A stretch of DNA of 64,000 nucleotides, taken from assembly GCA_021776925.1 (NCBI GenBank), contig JAJFFB010000127.1, forward strand, positions 48,681-112,680, given 5' to 3'. This DNA comes from Planctomycetota bacterium. GTDB lineage: Bacteria; Planctomycetota; UBA1135. Shown one piece after another: positions 28,022-36,796 of the stretch; position 1 is the stretch's first letter; every line of letters starts with the position of its first letter. The notes below the pieces were generated by a model that saw only the letters and a program-made list of their open reading frames with translations, was not told the origin of the DNA and did no database searches. The position numbers and the translations under genes are program-made.

Positions 28022-29118
28022 CAACCGCCGTGTTCGCCCGAGCCGCCTTGGTGTGACTCGCTTTTTTCGCGATTCGGTGCCTCAGGCAGGCCCAGAACCT
28101 CTCCTTTGGGGAAGAAACCGCGCCAGCGCTGCCCCAGCCAGGCGGTGGCGGGCACCGGATCGAGCTGTTGGCCGGCCAGTTCTCCGGCCAGGCAGCGCCC
28201 GCTCATGCGCTCCCACAAGCTGCCCGTTTCGCTATCCCGCATCAGCGCCGGACCGGATGAGTGGCCGTCGCCTGCGCCTTCGGCACCGTGCTCACCGCCC
28301 TCGGCAGCCAGCGGCGCCACCGCGCTGAAGTGCAGGCGTTGCTTGCCGAGGCGGCTGGCGAAGGCAAATCCGCGCACCGCATCGGGATCGTAAACCGCCA
28401 CCACCGGTTGACCTTCGACCTCGACTTCGAGCACCGGCACGCGCTGCAACAAAGTGAAGCGCACCAGCTTGACCTGGCGTCCTTGACCGATCGACAGACC
28501 GAAGGCGCGCACGCGTTGACGCAGAGTGAAGGTGCCCATGAATCCCTCGGCCTTGTCGCCCACCAGCGCAGTGCCCATGGGGTGGCGTCTGGACCAATCC
28601 CCCCAAGTGGTGATCTCGCTAGGCAGGAATTCGAGTTTCTGGCCCTTGCGATCGCCCTTGATCGCCTCGCCGGACACGTGCACCCACAGCGATTTCGAGC
28701 CGCGGTCGTACATGATGAAGGAGTTGCGGTAGAGGATGCCCTCGTGACCGAACTCGAGAACTTCGCCGTTCAGCTTGCGGCCATACACGATGGCCGTCTG
28801 ACACAGCGGTCACCACGAAACCGCGACCGGCACCCCGCCGAGCACGTCGTTGGCGAGTTCGTGTTTGCCCATCACCGCGATGGGATAGGCGCGCGCTTCT
28901 CCGCCGACGACCAATCCGATGACCATTTCATCGGCGTCGAGGCGCCTGCCGACCTCCGAATTCAACACGGTGTCCGGATTATCGAGCACCGGGAAGGCGT
29001 CGCGCGGCGCCGCACGGCGCGCCTGGGCGTCGTAATCGGCTTCGGTGAAGGGATCCTGGGCGGTGAGGGGACTCAAAACCGTTCCCAGGGCCAGCAGCGG
29101 GAGGAGAAGGGATCGCAT
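28021..29118 (-). CDS. DUF3179 domain selenoprotein (in-frame UGA 28812..28810 read as Sec)
   Basis: The two ORFs 29118..28810 and 28788..28021 are in the same frame; joined product ...GEARAYPIAVMGKHELANDVLGGVPVAVSW-U-PLCQTAIVYGRKLNGEVLEFGHEGILYRNSFIMYDRGSKSLWVHVSGEAIKGDRKGQKLEFLP... matches DUF3179, where the position is Cys (YCPLC). SECIS-like hairpin downstream. Confidence 0.88.
28778..28796 (-). promoter_or_regulatory. putative bacterial SECIS element in the DUF3179 gene
   Basis: CGGCCAT-CGTGT-ATGGCCG, perfect 7-bp stem with GU-containing loop starting 20 nt after the UGA. Confidence 0.75.
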
Positions 29119-29195
29119 CTGTTCAGCTTCGTCGATCCCCAGCACTTGTGACATTCTTTTCGGCGCTTGCTAGGCTGGTCGCCTCCTGTCAGCGA

Positions 29196-29738
29196 ATGCC
29201 CTGGATCCAACAAATCGAAGAAGACGCGGCCGAGGGCCTGCTGGCGCGCATTTATTCCGACGCGCGCCGCCGCGCCGGCCGCATCTGGAACATCATCCGC
29301 ATCCAGAGCCAGAATCCGCGCCAGCTGCGCGCCGGGCTGGGACTTTACAGCGCGGTGATGAAGACCGACAGCGCCCTGCAGCCACGTCTGCGCGAGACCC
29401 TGGCGGTGGTCGTCAGCCGCGCCAACGAATGCCATTACTGAATCCTGGCGCACGCTTATGACCTCCGTGTCGAGGTCGGAGAACGGGAACTGGCAGACGT
29501 CCTCGAAGCCCATGGCTGGAAGGATGCGCCGCTGAGCGACGCTGAAAAAGCGCTCTGCGCCTATGCCGACAAACTCTCTCTGACCCCTGGGGAGATGGCG
29601 GCGAGTGACCTGGAGGCGCTGCGCGCCCATGGCTGGAATGAGGTCGAGATCTCCGACGCGTGTCAGGTGATCGCCTACTTCAACTACATCAACCGCATCG
29701 CCGACGGGCTCGGCATCGACCCCGAAGCGGGACTGTGA
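29196..29738 (+). CDS. AhpD/carboxymuconolactone decarboxylase-like peroxidase selenoprotein (in-frame UGA 29439-29441)
   Basis: MPWIQQIEEDAAEGLLARIY...RETLAVVVSRANECHY-U-ILAHAYDLRVEVGERELADVLEAHGWKDAPLSDAEKALCAYADKLSLTPGEMAASDLEALRAHGWNEVEISDACQVIAYFNYINRIADGLGIDPEAGL*; the CxxC redox motif becomes CHYU. Frame is open through the UGA to the TGA at 29736. Confidence 0.9.
29460..29477 (+). promoter_or_regulatory. putative bacterial SECIS element in the AhpD-like gene
   Basis: GACCTC-CGTGTC-GAGGTC, perfect 6-bp stem, GU-containing loop starting 24 nt after the UGA; same CGUGU loop as the DUF3179 hairpin. Confidence 0.75.
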
Positions 29739-30358
29739 GCGTGCGCGCCTCCCGTCATCTGGTGCGCCCGGCGCTGTTGGTGCTGGCCAAGTTCTGGGAG
29801 CAGGGACCGGTCAAGACGCGCCTCGCCGCCGACATCGGCCAGGACCGTGCGCGCAAGATCTACAAGGAACTGGCCGAAACCTTCTGGCAGGGCATCGAGG
29901 ACCTGCGCTGGGAGCGCTGGCTGTTCTGCGAACCGGCCGATTACCTGCCCGAGATGCGCAGCTGGCTGCCGCGCGCCGACCAGCTGTTGCCGCAGCCACC
30001 AGGTGACCTTGGCGCGCGCCTGGCCAGCGCCTTCCGCCAGGCCTTTGACAGCCGCCGGCCGTGGGCGGCGGTGGTGGGGACCGACGCGCCCGCACTCGAC
30101 GCCCAGCGCATCACCCAGGCCGCGCGCGGTCTGGCCAATGCCGACGTCGTCACCCAGCCCACCGAAGACGGCGGCTACGCGCTGCTGGCGCTGAAGGAAC
30201 CGGTTCCGGCGCTGTTCCAGGACATCGAGTGGAGCACCCCGCAGGTGCACGAAGCCACCGTCAGCCGCGCTCTGCGCCTGGGCCTGACCGTTTACAGCCT
30301 GCCCCCAATCCGCGACGTCGACACCCTCGACGACCTGCGGGCGCTGGGCCTGGATTGA
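29735..30358 (+). CDS. TIGR04282-type (arsenosugar-associated) glycosyltransferase
   Basis: LLVLAKFWEQGPVKTRLAADIGQDRARKIYKEL...WAAVVGTDAPALDAQRI...ADVVTQPTEDGGYALLALK; GTG start overlaps the previous stop. Confidence 0.85.
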   Translation: MSVRASRHLVRPALLVLAKFWEQGPVKTRLAADIGQDRARKIYKELAETFWQGIEDLRWERWLFCEPADYLPEMRSWLPRADQLLPQPPGDLGARLASAFRQAFDSRRPWAAVVGTDAPALDAQRITQAARGLANADVVTQPTEDGGYALLALKEPVPALFQDIEWSTPQVHEATVSRALRLGLTVYSLPPIRDVDTLDDLRALGLD

Positions 30359-30377
30359 AGAACGCGCCGGATCGGCC

Positions 30378-30668
30378 TCAGTCCTGGTCCTCGAGTTCGG
30401 CCTTCCACAGGCGGATGGCCTTGCCCATGACTTCGTTGAAGTCGTGTGGCAATTGCTCGGAGGGCACTTCGCCGGTGATGTGGTAGATGGTGCGGAACTG
30501 GTCGAGGTAGACCAGGCACAGCGGGCAGGCGGCGAAATGGTCCTCGAGTTTCAGCCGGTCGCCGTCGCTGAGGACGTCTTCCAGATAATCGCTCAAGGCG
30601 TTGGAGACCACCTGACAGGAGGGCATCTGCGACATGCTGGGGTGCGGGCAGTCGGGCGTGGAACTCAT
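30378..30668 (-). CDS. zinc-finger anti-sigma factor-like protein
   Basis: CQVVSNALSDYLEDVLSDGDRLKLEDHFAACPLCLVYLDQF (HC2-type); overlaps the ECF sigma gene. Confidence 0.8.
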   Translation of the reverse strand: MSSTPDCPHPSMSQMPSCQVVSNALSDYLEDVLSDGDRLKLEDHFAACPLCLVYLDQFRTIYHITGEVPSEQLPHDFNEVMGKAIRLWKAELEDQD

Positions 30669-31267
30669 GCCTGGCCCTCCTCGGGGAGGTTTCCGAGCGC
30701 CTGATCAGCGCAGCGCCGCACCGATTGACGGCCGCGGTGCAGGGTCTGGCGCAGGTTGTTGTAGTTCATTTCCAGGATGGTTGCGACTTCCTGGGCGGGG
30801 ATACCCTGGACGGCGAGCAGATGAAGGGCCTCGCGCTGGTTGTGGGGAAGCAGTTCCATGCAGCGGCGGACCACGTCGAGCACTTCTGCATTCTCATTCC
30901 AGGGCTGGATTGTGACACCTTTTTGCCAGCTTCCGTGGGCGTCGTAGCGGTCGCCCTCGGGGTCGCCGACCGAAAACACCGGCTCGCGCCCGCGTTTGCG
31001 CTGGGCGTCGACGATCTTGTTGCGCAGGATGCGGTACATCCAGGAACGCAGCCGCACGCGGCCGTCGAACTTGTTCATGGAACGCAGGATGCCGACCATG
31101 GCCTCTTGCAGGACGTCTTCAGCCAGGGCCGGGTCGCCGCCGAGCATCTTGCGGACAAACCCGAACATCTCGCCGGATAGATTGCGGAACAGATCTTCCG
31201 CAGCGCCTTCGTCGCCGGCGCTGATGCGTTGAGCGACGTCAAGGTCTTTAGGGTGGGAAACGCGCAC
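30665..31267 (-). CDS. ECF-type RNA polymerase sigma factor
   Basis: AEDVLQEAMVGILRSMNKFDGRVRLRSWMYRILRNKIVDAQRK; LPHNQREALHLLAVQGIPAQEVATILEM. Confidence 0.9.
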   Translation of the reverse strand: MRVSHPKDLDVAQRISAGDEGAAEDLFRNLSGEMFGFVRKMLGGDPALAEDVLQEAMVGILRSMNKFDGRVRLRSWMYRILRNKIVDAQRKRGREPVFSVGDPEGDRYDAHGSWQKGVTIQPWNENAEVLDVVRRCMELLPHNQREALHLLAVQGIPAQEVATILEMNYNNLRQTLHRGRQSVRRCADQALGNLPEEGQA

Positions 31268-31275
31268 GAACGATT

Positions 31276-31911
31276 CTAGCCGGGAATCCCGCCCTGGTTG
31301 TCCACTCTCTGGCAGTGCACCTGGCCCTTGCCCCGGTCGCCGAGGAAGGCGCTCAGGCGCTCAACCTGTTCTTCTTCGAGCGTCGCCTGACCGCTCCAGC
31401 CGGCGCTGTCGAAATCTCCCGCGAAGACGATGCCCGGAAACAGGCTCTCCATTTCCCCGCGCAAGCCGAGCAGGGAGAAGGGCAGGCGCAGATCCAGGCA
31501 GGCGAATCGAGGCAGCCGCCGCATTCCGGCGCACTCGACCGCGCGCGCGGTGGCGCCACCATAGGCGCGCACCAGGCCACCGGTGCCCAGCTTCACTCCG
31601 CCGAAGTAGCGCACACACACCGCTGCGACACGGTGGTATCCCCCGCCTTCCAGCACCTGCAGCATCGGCCGGCCGGCGGTGCCACCGGGTTCGCCGTCAT
31701 CATTGAAGCGGTAGTCCGGGCCGATCTTCCACGCCCAGCAGTGATGTCTGGCTTTGCCGTGTTCGAGGCGCAGTTCCTCGAGGCGGGAAAGAAAACCGGC
31801 CTGGTTTTCCAGGTCGAAGACCCAGGCAATGAAACGCGAGCCGCGGTCTTGGTATTCGCCGCGGCCTTCTTGCGCGGGCACTTGCAGCGCGGAGGCGGCG
31901 CCCTCGCTCAC
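31276..31911 (-). CDS. IMPACT/YigZ family protein
   Basis: ARHHCWAWKIGPDYRFNDDGEPGGTAGRPMLQVLEGGGYHRVAAVCVRYFGGVKLGTGGLVRAYGGA. Confidence 0.92.
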   Translation of the reverse strand: MSEGAASALQVPAQEGRGEYQDRGSRFIAWVFDLENQAGFLSRLEELRLEHGKARHHCWAWKIGPDYRFNDDGEPGGTAGRPMLQVLEGGGYHRVAAVCVRYFGGVKLGTGGLVRAYGGATARAVECAGMRRLPRFACLDLRLPFSLLGLRGEMESLFPGIVFAGDFDSAGWSGQATLEEEQVERLSAFLGDRGKGQVHCQRVDNQGGIPG

Positions 31912-31938
31912 GAAAGTGGCCCACTCATCGTTTCCCGG

Positions 31939-32808
31939 TTACTCGGAGTTGGGGCGGAACAAAGCGGCGGTGCGCTCGACCGCGTGGGCGCTGCGTGCCT
32001 CAGGTGCGGTCAGCACCGCGCTATCCAGAACGTGGGCCCACGGCGAAGGTCCGAGCATGCCGAGTTTGGGCAGGCTGCGGCGCAGCAGCTCACGCACGTG
32101 GTCGGCGTTCTGGTGCACGATGCGCAGGATCTGTTCGATGTCGACGTCGCCGTGATCCGGATGCCAGCAGTCGTAGTCGGTGACCATGGCAATGGTGCAG
32201 AAACCGAGCCCGGCCTCGCGCGCGAGCTTGGCCTCGGTGACGTTGGTCATGCCGACCAGTTTGGCCCCCCACGAGCGGTACAACTCGCTTTCGGCCAGGG
32301 TCGAGAATTGCGGGCCTTCGATGCATACGTAGGCCCCCCCTTGGTACACGGTCAGGCCGGCGAGTTCGGCGGCTTGCGCGGCAACCACCGCCGACATCTC
32401 GGCGTCGACCGGTTCGGCCATCGGCACGTGGGCGACCAGCCCGTCACCGAAGAAGGTCTGCCGACGGCGATAGGTGCGGTCGATGAACTGGTCGACCAGG
32501 ACGAAGTCGCCCGGTGCGAACTTTTCGGTCAACGAGCCCACCGCCGACACCGACAGCAGGCGGTCGACGCCGAGCATGCGCAGCGCATAGACGTTGGCAA
32601 GATAGGGAACCTCGCTCGGCGTGTGCTGATGGCCGCGGCCGTGGCGCGGCAGGAAGGCGATGTCGACGCCATCCAGACTGCCGAGTACGAAGGAATCCGA
32701 CGGCGCCCCCCACGGCGTCTGCACGGCGACATCGCGGCGGTTTTCGAGACCGTCGAGATCGTAGACCCCGGAACCGCCGATCACGCCCAGGGCGGCACGC
32801 TCCTTCAT
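31939..32808 (-). CDS. S-methyl-5'-thioadenosine phosphorylase (MTAP)
   Basis: GVIGGSGVYDLDGL...PWGAPSDSFVLGSLDGVDIAFLPRHGRGHQHTPSEVPYLANVYALRMLGV. Confidence 0.93.
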   Translation of the reverse strand: MKERAALGVIGGSGVYDLDGLENRRDVAVQTPWGAPSDSFVLGSLDGVDIAFLPRHGRGHQHTPSEVPYLANVYALRMLGVDRLLSVSAVGSLTEKFAPGDFVLVDQFIDRTYRRRQTFFGDGLVAHVPMAEPVDAEMSAVVAAQAAELAGLTVYQGGAYVCIEGPQFSTLAESELYRSWGAKLVGMTNVTEAKLAREAGLGFCTIAMVTDYDCWHPDHGDVDIEQILRIVHQNADHVRELLRRSLPKLGMLGPSPWAHVLDSAVLTAPEARSAHAVERTAALFRPNSE

Positions 32809-34382
32809 CGTTCGCGCCCTCCGGGCCGGCGCGGCTGGAAGGGCGACCCCCCCCCACGGTTGGGACCGCCGCGGTTGGGTCCGCCACGATTAGGGCCGCC
32901 ACGGTTGGGACCGCCGCGTTGCGGGCCACTGCCCTTGGGGCCGCCAGGACCTTTGCGCGGCCCATCCCACTTGCCTCTGGGAGAGCCACCCCCCGGACGG
33001 GGCCCGCGATCGCGGTCGCGATCATGGTCGCGGCCTCGGTCGCCCTCGCGGCCGCCATCACGGCCGCCCCTGGTATCGCGGCCCCGGTCACGGTCCTCGC
33101 GGCTCTTGGCTTCGAACACGCGTGGGTTGCCATCATCGTCGGGCCATACCAGGGGGTGGCGCGAGATCCACATCACGTGGCGGCGGGTATCGGGTTCCGT
33201 CGGCATCAGCAGGCGCTTCAAGATCAGCGTTGGGTAGTGCCCGCGCGGCAGGGTGAAGCGCACGCGCATGCGCCGCGCGCGCGGATAGAGGTCGTCGCGC
33301 TCGGCCGGTGCGGCGCGCAGGAACTCGGGGCGCACCAGCACCGGACGGTCCTCGGCCAAGGGCCGGAAGCCGGGGATGTCGAGGCCGAGGAAGTCGTCGA
33401 GCGAGAAGCCTTCGCTGTCGAAGACCGGCTGGTAGAAACGCCGCGCCACGTCATCGAACAGCGGCCCGGCGCCGGGCAGCGGCAGGAACTCGGGGCCGAG
33501 GGCGGCGCGCACCGGGCCGGCGTCGCTTTCTTTGGGCAGCTCACGGTAGACCGGTAAGGTGCCGGCGTCACCCGGCAGCCACGCCAGGTTCTCGCCCCTG
33601 ACCTGGCGCTTGACCAGTACCGCCACCGCGCGGTTCCACAGGTGCGACTGGAAAGCGAACAGGTGGATGTTGCGCTCGCGCGTCGAGAAGCCGACGCGCA
33701 GCCCCCCCTCAAAGTCGCCAGGATTCTCCGCCAGGTGTTTGAACAGGCTCATGCCGCGACGGTCGCGGCAATAGGAGATCAGTTCCTTCCAGTCGCCCCA
33801 GCGCTGTCGGATGCCGTGTTTGAAGCGTTCGACGGTGTCCGAACCATAGGGCGAGGCCGCGCACAGCATCGACTTGGCCACCTCCTCGAAGCGGCCCTTG
33901 AGCAGGTTGCGCATGATGAAGCCCTGACCATGGCGCAAGCAGCCGAAGCGCGGGTCATCGAAATAGTTGGGCATGCCGATCTCGCGCATTTGCGCGAGGT
34001 TGTGGCGCAGGCGGCGCATGTCGTCGCCGGACAGGTCGCGCACGATCACCTCATAGGCGTCGGCGGGTACGTCGTCGGGTGTAATCGCCCGCGGCGCGTG
34101 GCCGACCACCGCGGCGCGCACGTCGGGCAGGCTGAGCTGCGCCACCCCGCCGCCGTGCACGGTGAAGTACTGGCTGGCGAGACCGCCACGGTCCTTGCCG
34201 CCGGCCCAGCTCACCTGATCGGGTTGGACCTTGGCCGACTGGGCAAGCGCCGACGCCACCTGCTCGGTGGACATGCTCTTCCAGGTCGCGCGCACCACCT
34301 GGTACTCACCCTGCGTTTCGAGGAAGGCGCGATCGAGCTGCTCGACCACGCGGAAATCAGTCGGTGTACGTTGCAGGCGCAC
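32805..34382 (-). CDS. truD: tRNA pseudouridine(13) synthase TruD with disordered RG-rich C-terminal extension
   Basis: GGKDRGGLASQYFTVHG, FGCLRHGQGFIMRNLLKGRF; likely GTG start 34382; tail ...GGPNRGGPNRGGPNRGGPNRGGGSPFQPRRPGGRER. Confidence 0.88.
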   Translation of the reverse strand: MRLQRTPTDFRVVEQLDRAFLETQGEYQVVRATWKSMSTEQVASALAQSAKVQPDQVSWAGGKDRGGLASQYFTVHGGGVAQLSLPDVRAAVVGHAPRAITPDDVPADAYEVIVRDLSGDDMRRLRHNLAQMREIGMPNYFDDPRFGCLRHGQGFIMRNLLKGRFEEVAKSMLCAASPYGSDTVERFKHGIRQRWGDWKELISYCRDRRGMSLFKHLAENPGDFEGGLRVGFSTRERNIHLFAFQSHLWNRAVAVLVKRQVRGENLAWLPGDAGTLPVYRELPKESDAGPVRAALGPEFLPLPGAGPLFDDVARRFYQPVFDSEGFSLDDFLGLDIPGFRPLAEDRPVLVRPEFLRAAPAERDDLYPRARRMRVRFTLPRGHYPTLILKRLLMPTEPDTRRHVMWISRHPLVWPDDDGNPRVFEAKSREDRDRGRDTRGGRDGGREGDRGRDHDRDRDRGPRPGGGSPRGKWDGPRKGPGGPKGSGPQRGGPNRGGPNRGGPNRGGPNRGGGSPFQPRRPGGRER

Positions 34383-35451
34383 GGCGCCATTTCTCCAATT
34401 TGGCCAGAAGGACGCGTAGGTCCTTCGGGTAGGGTGCCTCGATCTCGACGCGGCCGCCCTGGAATGCAGGCAGTGCGATCGTCGTGGCGTGTAGCGACAA
34501 ACGGTCGAGCAGCGGCTTTTCAACGCGCCCGGCTTTGGCCCGGTAGCCGGGCTTGATCTCGGACAGCAGCACCTGCGGCCGCCCGCCGTAAAGCGGATCG
34601 ACCATCAGCGGATGGCCGACCGAGGCCAGGTGCACGCGAATCTGGTGCATGCGGCCGCTGCGCGGGCGCGCCTCGACCAGGGTGAAGCCGCGGAAGATGC
34701 GCAGCGGGGTGTAGTCGGTGTACGCCGGCTTGCCACCCTTGCGCGCCAGCTGCATGCGCTTGCCGCCCTGGATCTCTTCCAGGGCTGCGTCCACGCTGCC
34801 ACCATGGCGCATCTCGCCGATGACCAGCGCGTGATAGACCTTGTCGACCTCGCGCTGCTCGAATAGGCGGCGGTAGTGGCGCTCGGCATCCAGGCTCAGC
34901 GCGTACAGGATCACACCGCTGGTGCCGAGGTCGAGCCGGTGCAGCGCGCGCGGGCGTTTCTCCAGCACGCCATCGACCGCCAGCTCGCGTTCCGCCCACG
35001 CCAGTACCGCGCCGCCGAGGTGGTCGGGGTGCTCGCCCCAACGGCTTGGTTCGACCGGCAAGCCAGCGGGTTTGTTCACCGCCAGCAGGTGCTCGTCCTG
35101 GTACAGGACCTCAAGGTCGAGGCGGTGGCGGCGCTGGCGTTTGACCCCGAGCTCCGAAAGCGGCTGCTCCAGGATCACCACCTGGCCGGAGCGCAGCGAA
35201 TGTCCGGGCAGCGCCGGTCGGCCATCGACGGTGACCAGGCCTTCGCGCACCAGCCGCCGCAGCGTGCCCTTGGCCACGTCGGGCCACAGCCAGCTGATGT
35301 ATTCGTCGAGCGGCACGCCGCGGTGCTCATCGGCGACAACGAAGGCTTCGTCGCCGGGCGAAGACGCGGCCGGGTTCAAACCTGGACCTCGGCCTCGAGC
35401 GCGCACAACTGCGGCAGATTGCGGTAGCGCCCGGCGTAGTCCAGGCCGCAA
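34357..35451 (-). CDS. RluA-family pseudouridine synthase (start uncertain; may begin near 35380)
   Basis: LAVNKPAGLPVEP...ALHRLDLGTSGVILYALS...RPRSGRMHQIRVHLASVGHPLMVDPLYGG. Confidence 0.9.
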   Translation of the reverse strand: MRPGLRRALPQSAAVVRARGRGPGLNPAASSPGDEAFVVADEHRGVPLDEYISWLWPDVAKGTLRRLVREGLVTVDGRPALPGHSLRSGQVVILEQPLSELGVKRQRRHRLDLEVLYQDEHLLAVNKPAGLPVEPSRWGEHPDHLGGAVLAWAERELAVDGVLEKRPRALHRLDLGTSGVILYALSLDAERHYRRLFEQREVDKVYHALVIGEMRHGGSVDAALEEIQGGKRMQLARKGGKPAYTDYTPLRIFRGFTLVEARPRSGRMHQIRVHLASVGHPLMVDPLYGGRPQVLLSEIKPGYRAKAGRVEKPLLDRLSLHATTIALPAFQGGRVEIEAPYPKDLRVLLAKLEKWRRAPATYTD

Positions 35452-35930
35452 CCGACCAGAAACAGGTCTTCTTCGACGCGCACCATGTAGTCGTCGGCTT
35501 CGATCGGCAGCTGGCGCCGCGCCGGTTTGTCGACCATGACCACGCTGAGGACCTCGGCGGCGCCCATTTCTTCGCGTAGGAAGCGCTGCGCTTCAGCCAT
35601 CGTACGGCCGGTATCTAGGATGTCGTCGAGCAGCAGCACCTGATGCCCACGAATGTTCTCGGGGTGCGGGCGCCAGTCGACCAGCGGCTCCTTGAGCGGT
35701 ACGCGACCGTCGCCGTAGGTCTGGATGCGCAGGAATTCCAGCATCAGCACCGGCGGCAGCAGCCGGATCAGGTCGACCGCAAACACCACCGCCCCGCCAA
35801 GAATCGGCACCACGGTGACCTGATCCTGGGCGAGTCTCGGGGCCAGCCGGGCGGCCAGCGCGTGCATCCGGTGGCCGATCTGCTCAGCATCGAGCAGCAC
35901 GCGGCGGCGAACCTCCTCCATCGTGGACAT
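35376..35930 (-). CDS. hpt: hypoxanthine phosphoribosyltransferase
   Basis: VVPILGGAVVFAVDLIR...VLLLDDILDTGRTMAEAQRFL. Confidence 0.92.
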   Translation of the reverse strand: MSTMEEVRRRVLLDAEQIGHRMHALAARLAPRLAQDQVTVVPILGGAVVFAVDLIRLLPPVLMLEFLRIQTYGDGRVPLKEPLVDWRPHPENIRGHQVLLLDDILDTGRTMAEAQRFLREEMGAAEVLSVVMVDKPARRQLPIEADDYMVRVEEDLFLVGCGLDYAGRYRNLPQLCALEAEVQV

Positions 35931-35968
35931 TCTACCCGTTCCGAATCCGGACCACCCCGGCGCCGGGT

Positions 35969-36796
35969 TTGCAATCCGCCCTGCGGAGAGCCAAGAATGG
36001 GTGGGTGCACCCCCGTCTCAAGGACGTTGGTCGACTGCTGGACCACTTCCACGCACGCGTCGCCACCGGATTCGTACCCGAAGGCCTGCCCCCCGAACTG
36101 CTCGAGGATCAGGCCTTCCGGGAGCTGCTGGTAGAGCAGGTCGCGTTGTGCGGCTGCCCCCAGGACCAGGCCGAGCGCGTCGCCGAGCGCGTTCTCGACG
36201 AGGTCCCGCTGTTGCGCCAGGCGCTGCAGGAAGACATCGATTCGGCGCTGCGCAACGACCCTGCGGCCCAGTCGCGCGAGGAGGTCGAGGCCTGCTACCC
36301 GGGTTTCCGCGCGGTGGTCGCCTATCGCCTGGCCCATCGTCTGCGCCAGCTCGGGGTGCCGATGCTGCCGCGCATGCTGTCGGAAAAGGCCCATTCGCAG
36401 ACCGGCATCGACATCAATCCAGGCGCCCAGATCGGCCGCCGCTTCTTCATCGACCACGGTACCGGCGTGGTGATCGGCGAAACCACCGTGATCGGCGACG
36501 ACGTCACTCTCTACCAGGGAGTCACCATCGGCGCCCGCAATCTGCCGCGCGACCCCGACGGCCAGGTTTCACGCGGCCGCAAGCGTCACCCCACCGTGGG
36601 GAATAATGTCGTGATTTATGCGAATGCCACCCTGCTCGGGGGCGATACCAATATTGGCGACGATTGTGTGATCGGCGCAGGTGTGTGGCTGGCGCGCAGC
36701 GTCCAGACCGGCACCACCGTCCTGCAGGAAGCGCCCCGCGTTCTTCACCGCACGCGGGCGCACATCGACCTGCCCCCTCCAAAACCTCCCCAGTGA
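35969..36796 (+). CDS. serine O-acetyltransferase (CysE/EpsC-like)
   Basis: ARMLSEKAHSQTGIDINPGAQIGRRFFIDHGTGVVIGETTVIGDDVTLYQGVTIGA. Confidence 0.92.
   Translation: MQSALRRAKNGWVHPRLKDVGRLLDHFHARVATGFVPEGLPPELLEDQAFRELLVEQVALCGCPQDQAERVAERVLDEVPLLRQALQEDIDSALRNDPAAQSREEVEACYPGFRAVVAYRLAHRLRQLGVPMLPRMLSEKAHSQTGIDINPGAQIGRRFFIDHGTGVVIGETTVIGDDVTLYQGVTIGARNLPRDPDGQVSRGRKRHPTVGNNVVIYANATLLGGDTNIGDDCVIGAGVWLARSVQTGTTVLQEAPRVLHRTRAHIDLPPPKPPQ

Noticed and set aside
28810-28812. DUF3179 split interpreted as a nonsense pseudogene
   Set aside because: The UGA falls exactly at the conserved Cys of a CxxC motif, the frame is preserved, a SECIS-like hairpin follows, and a second independent case lies ~630 bp away.
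32860-32935. 15-bp tandem repeats as a non-coding satellite
   Set aside because: They are in frame with truD and encode the GGPNR repeats.
31315-33237. 640-aa + strand ORF opposite YigZ, MTAP and the truD tail
   Set aside because: Shadow ORF; the repeated RLGPPRLGPP stretch is the antisense of the truD RG tail repeats.
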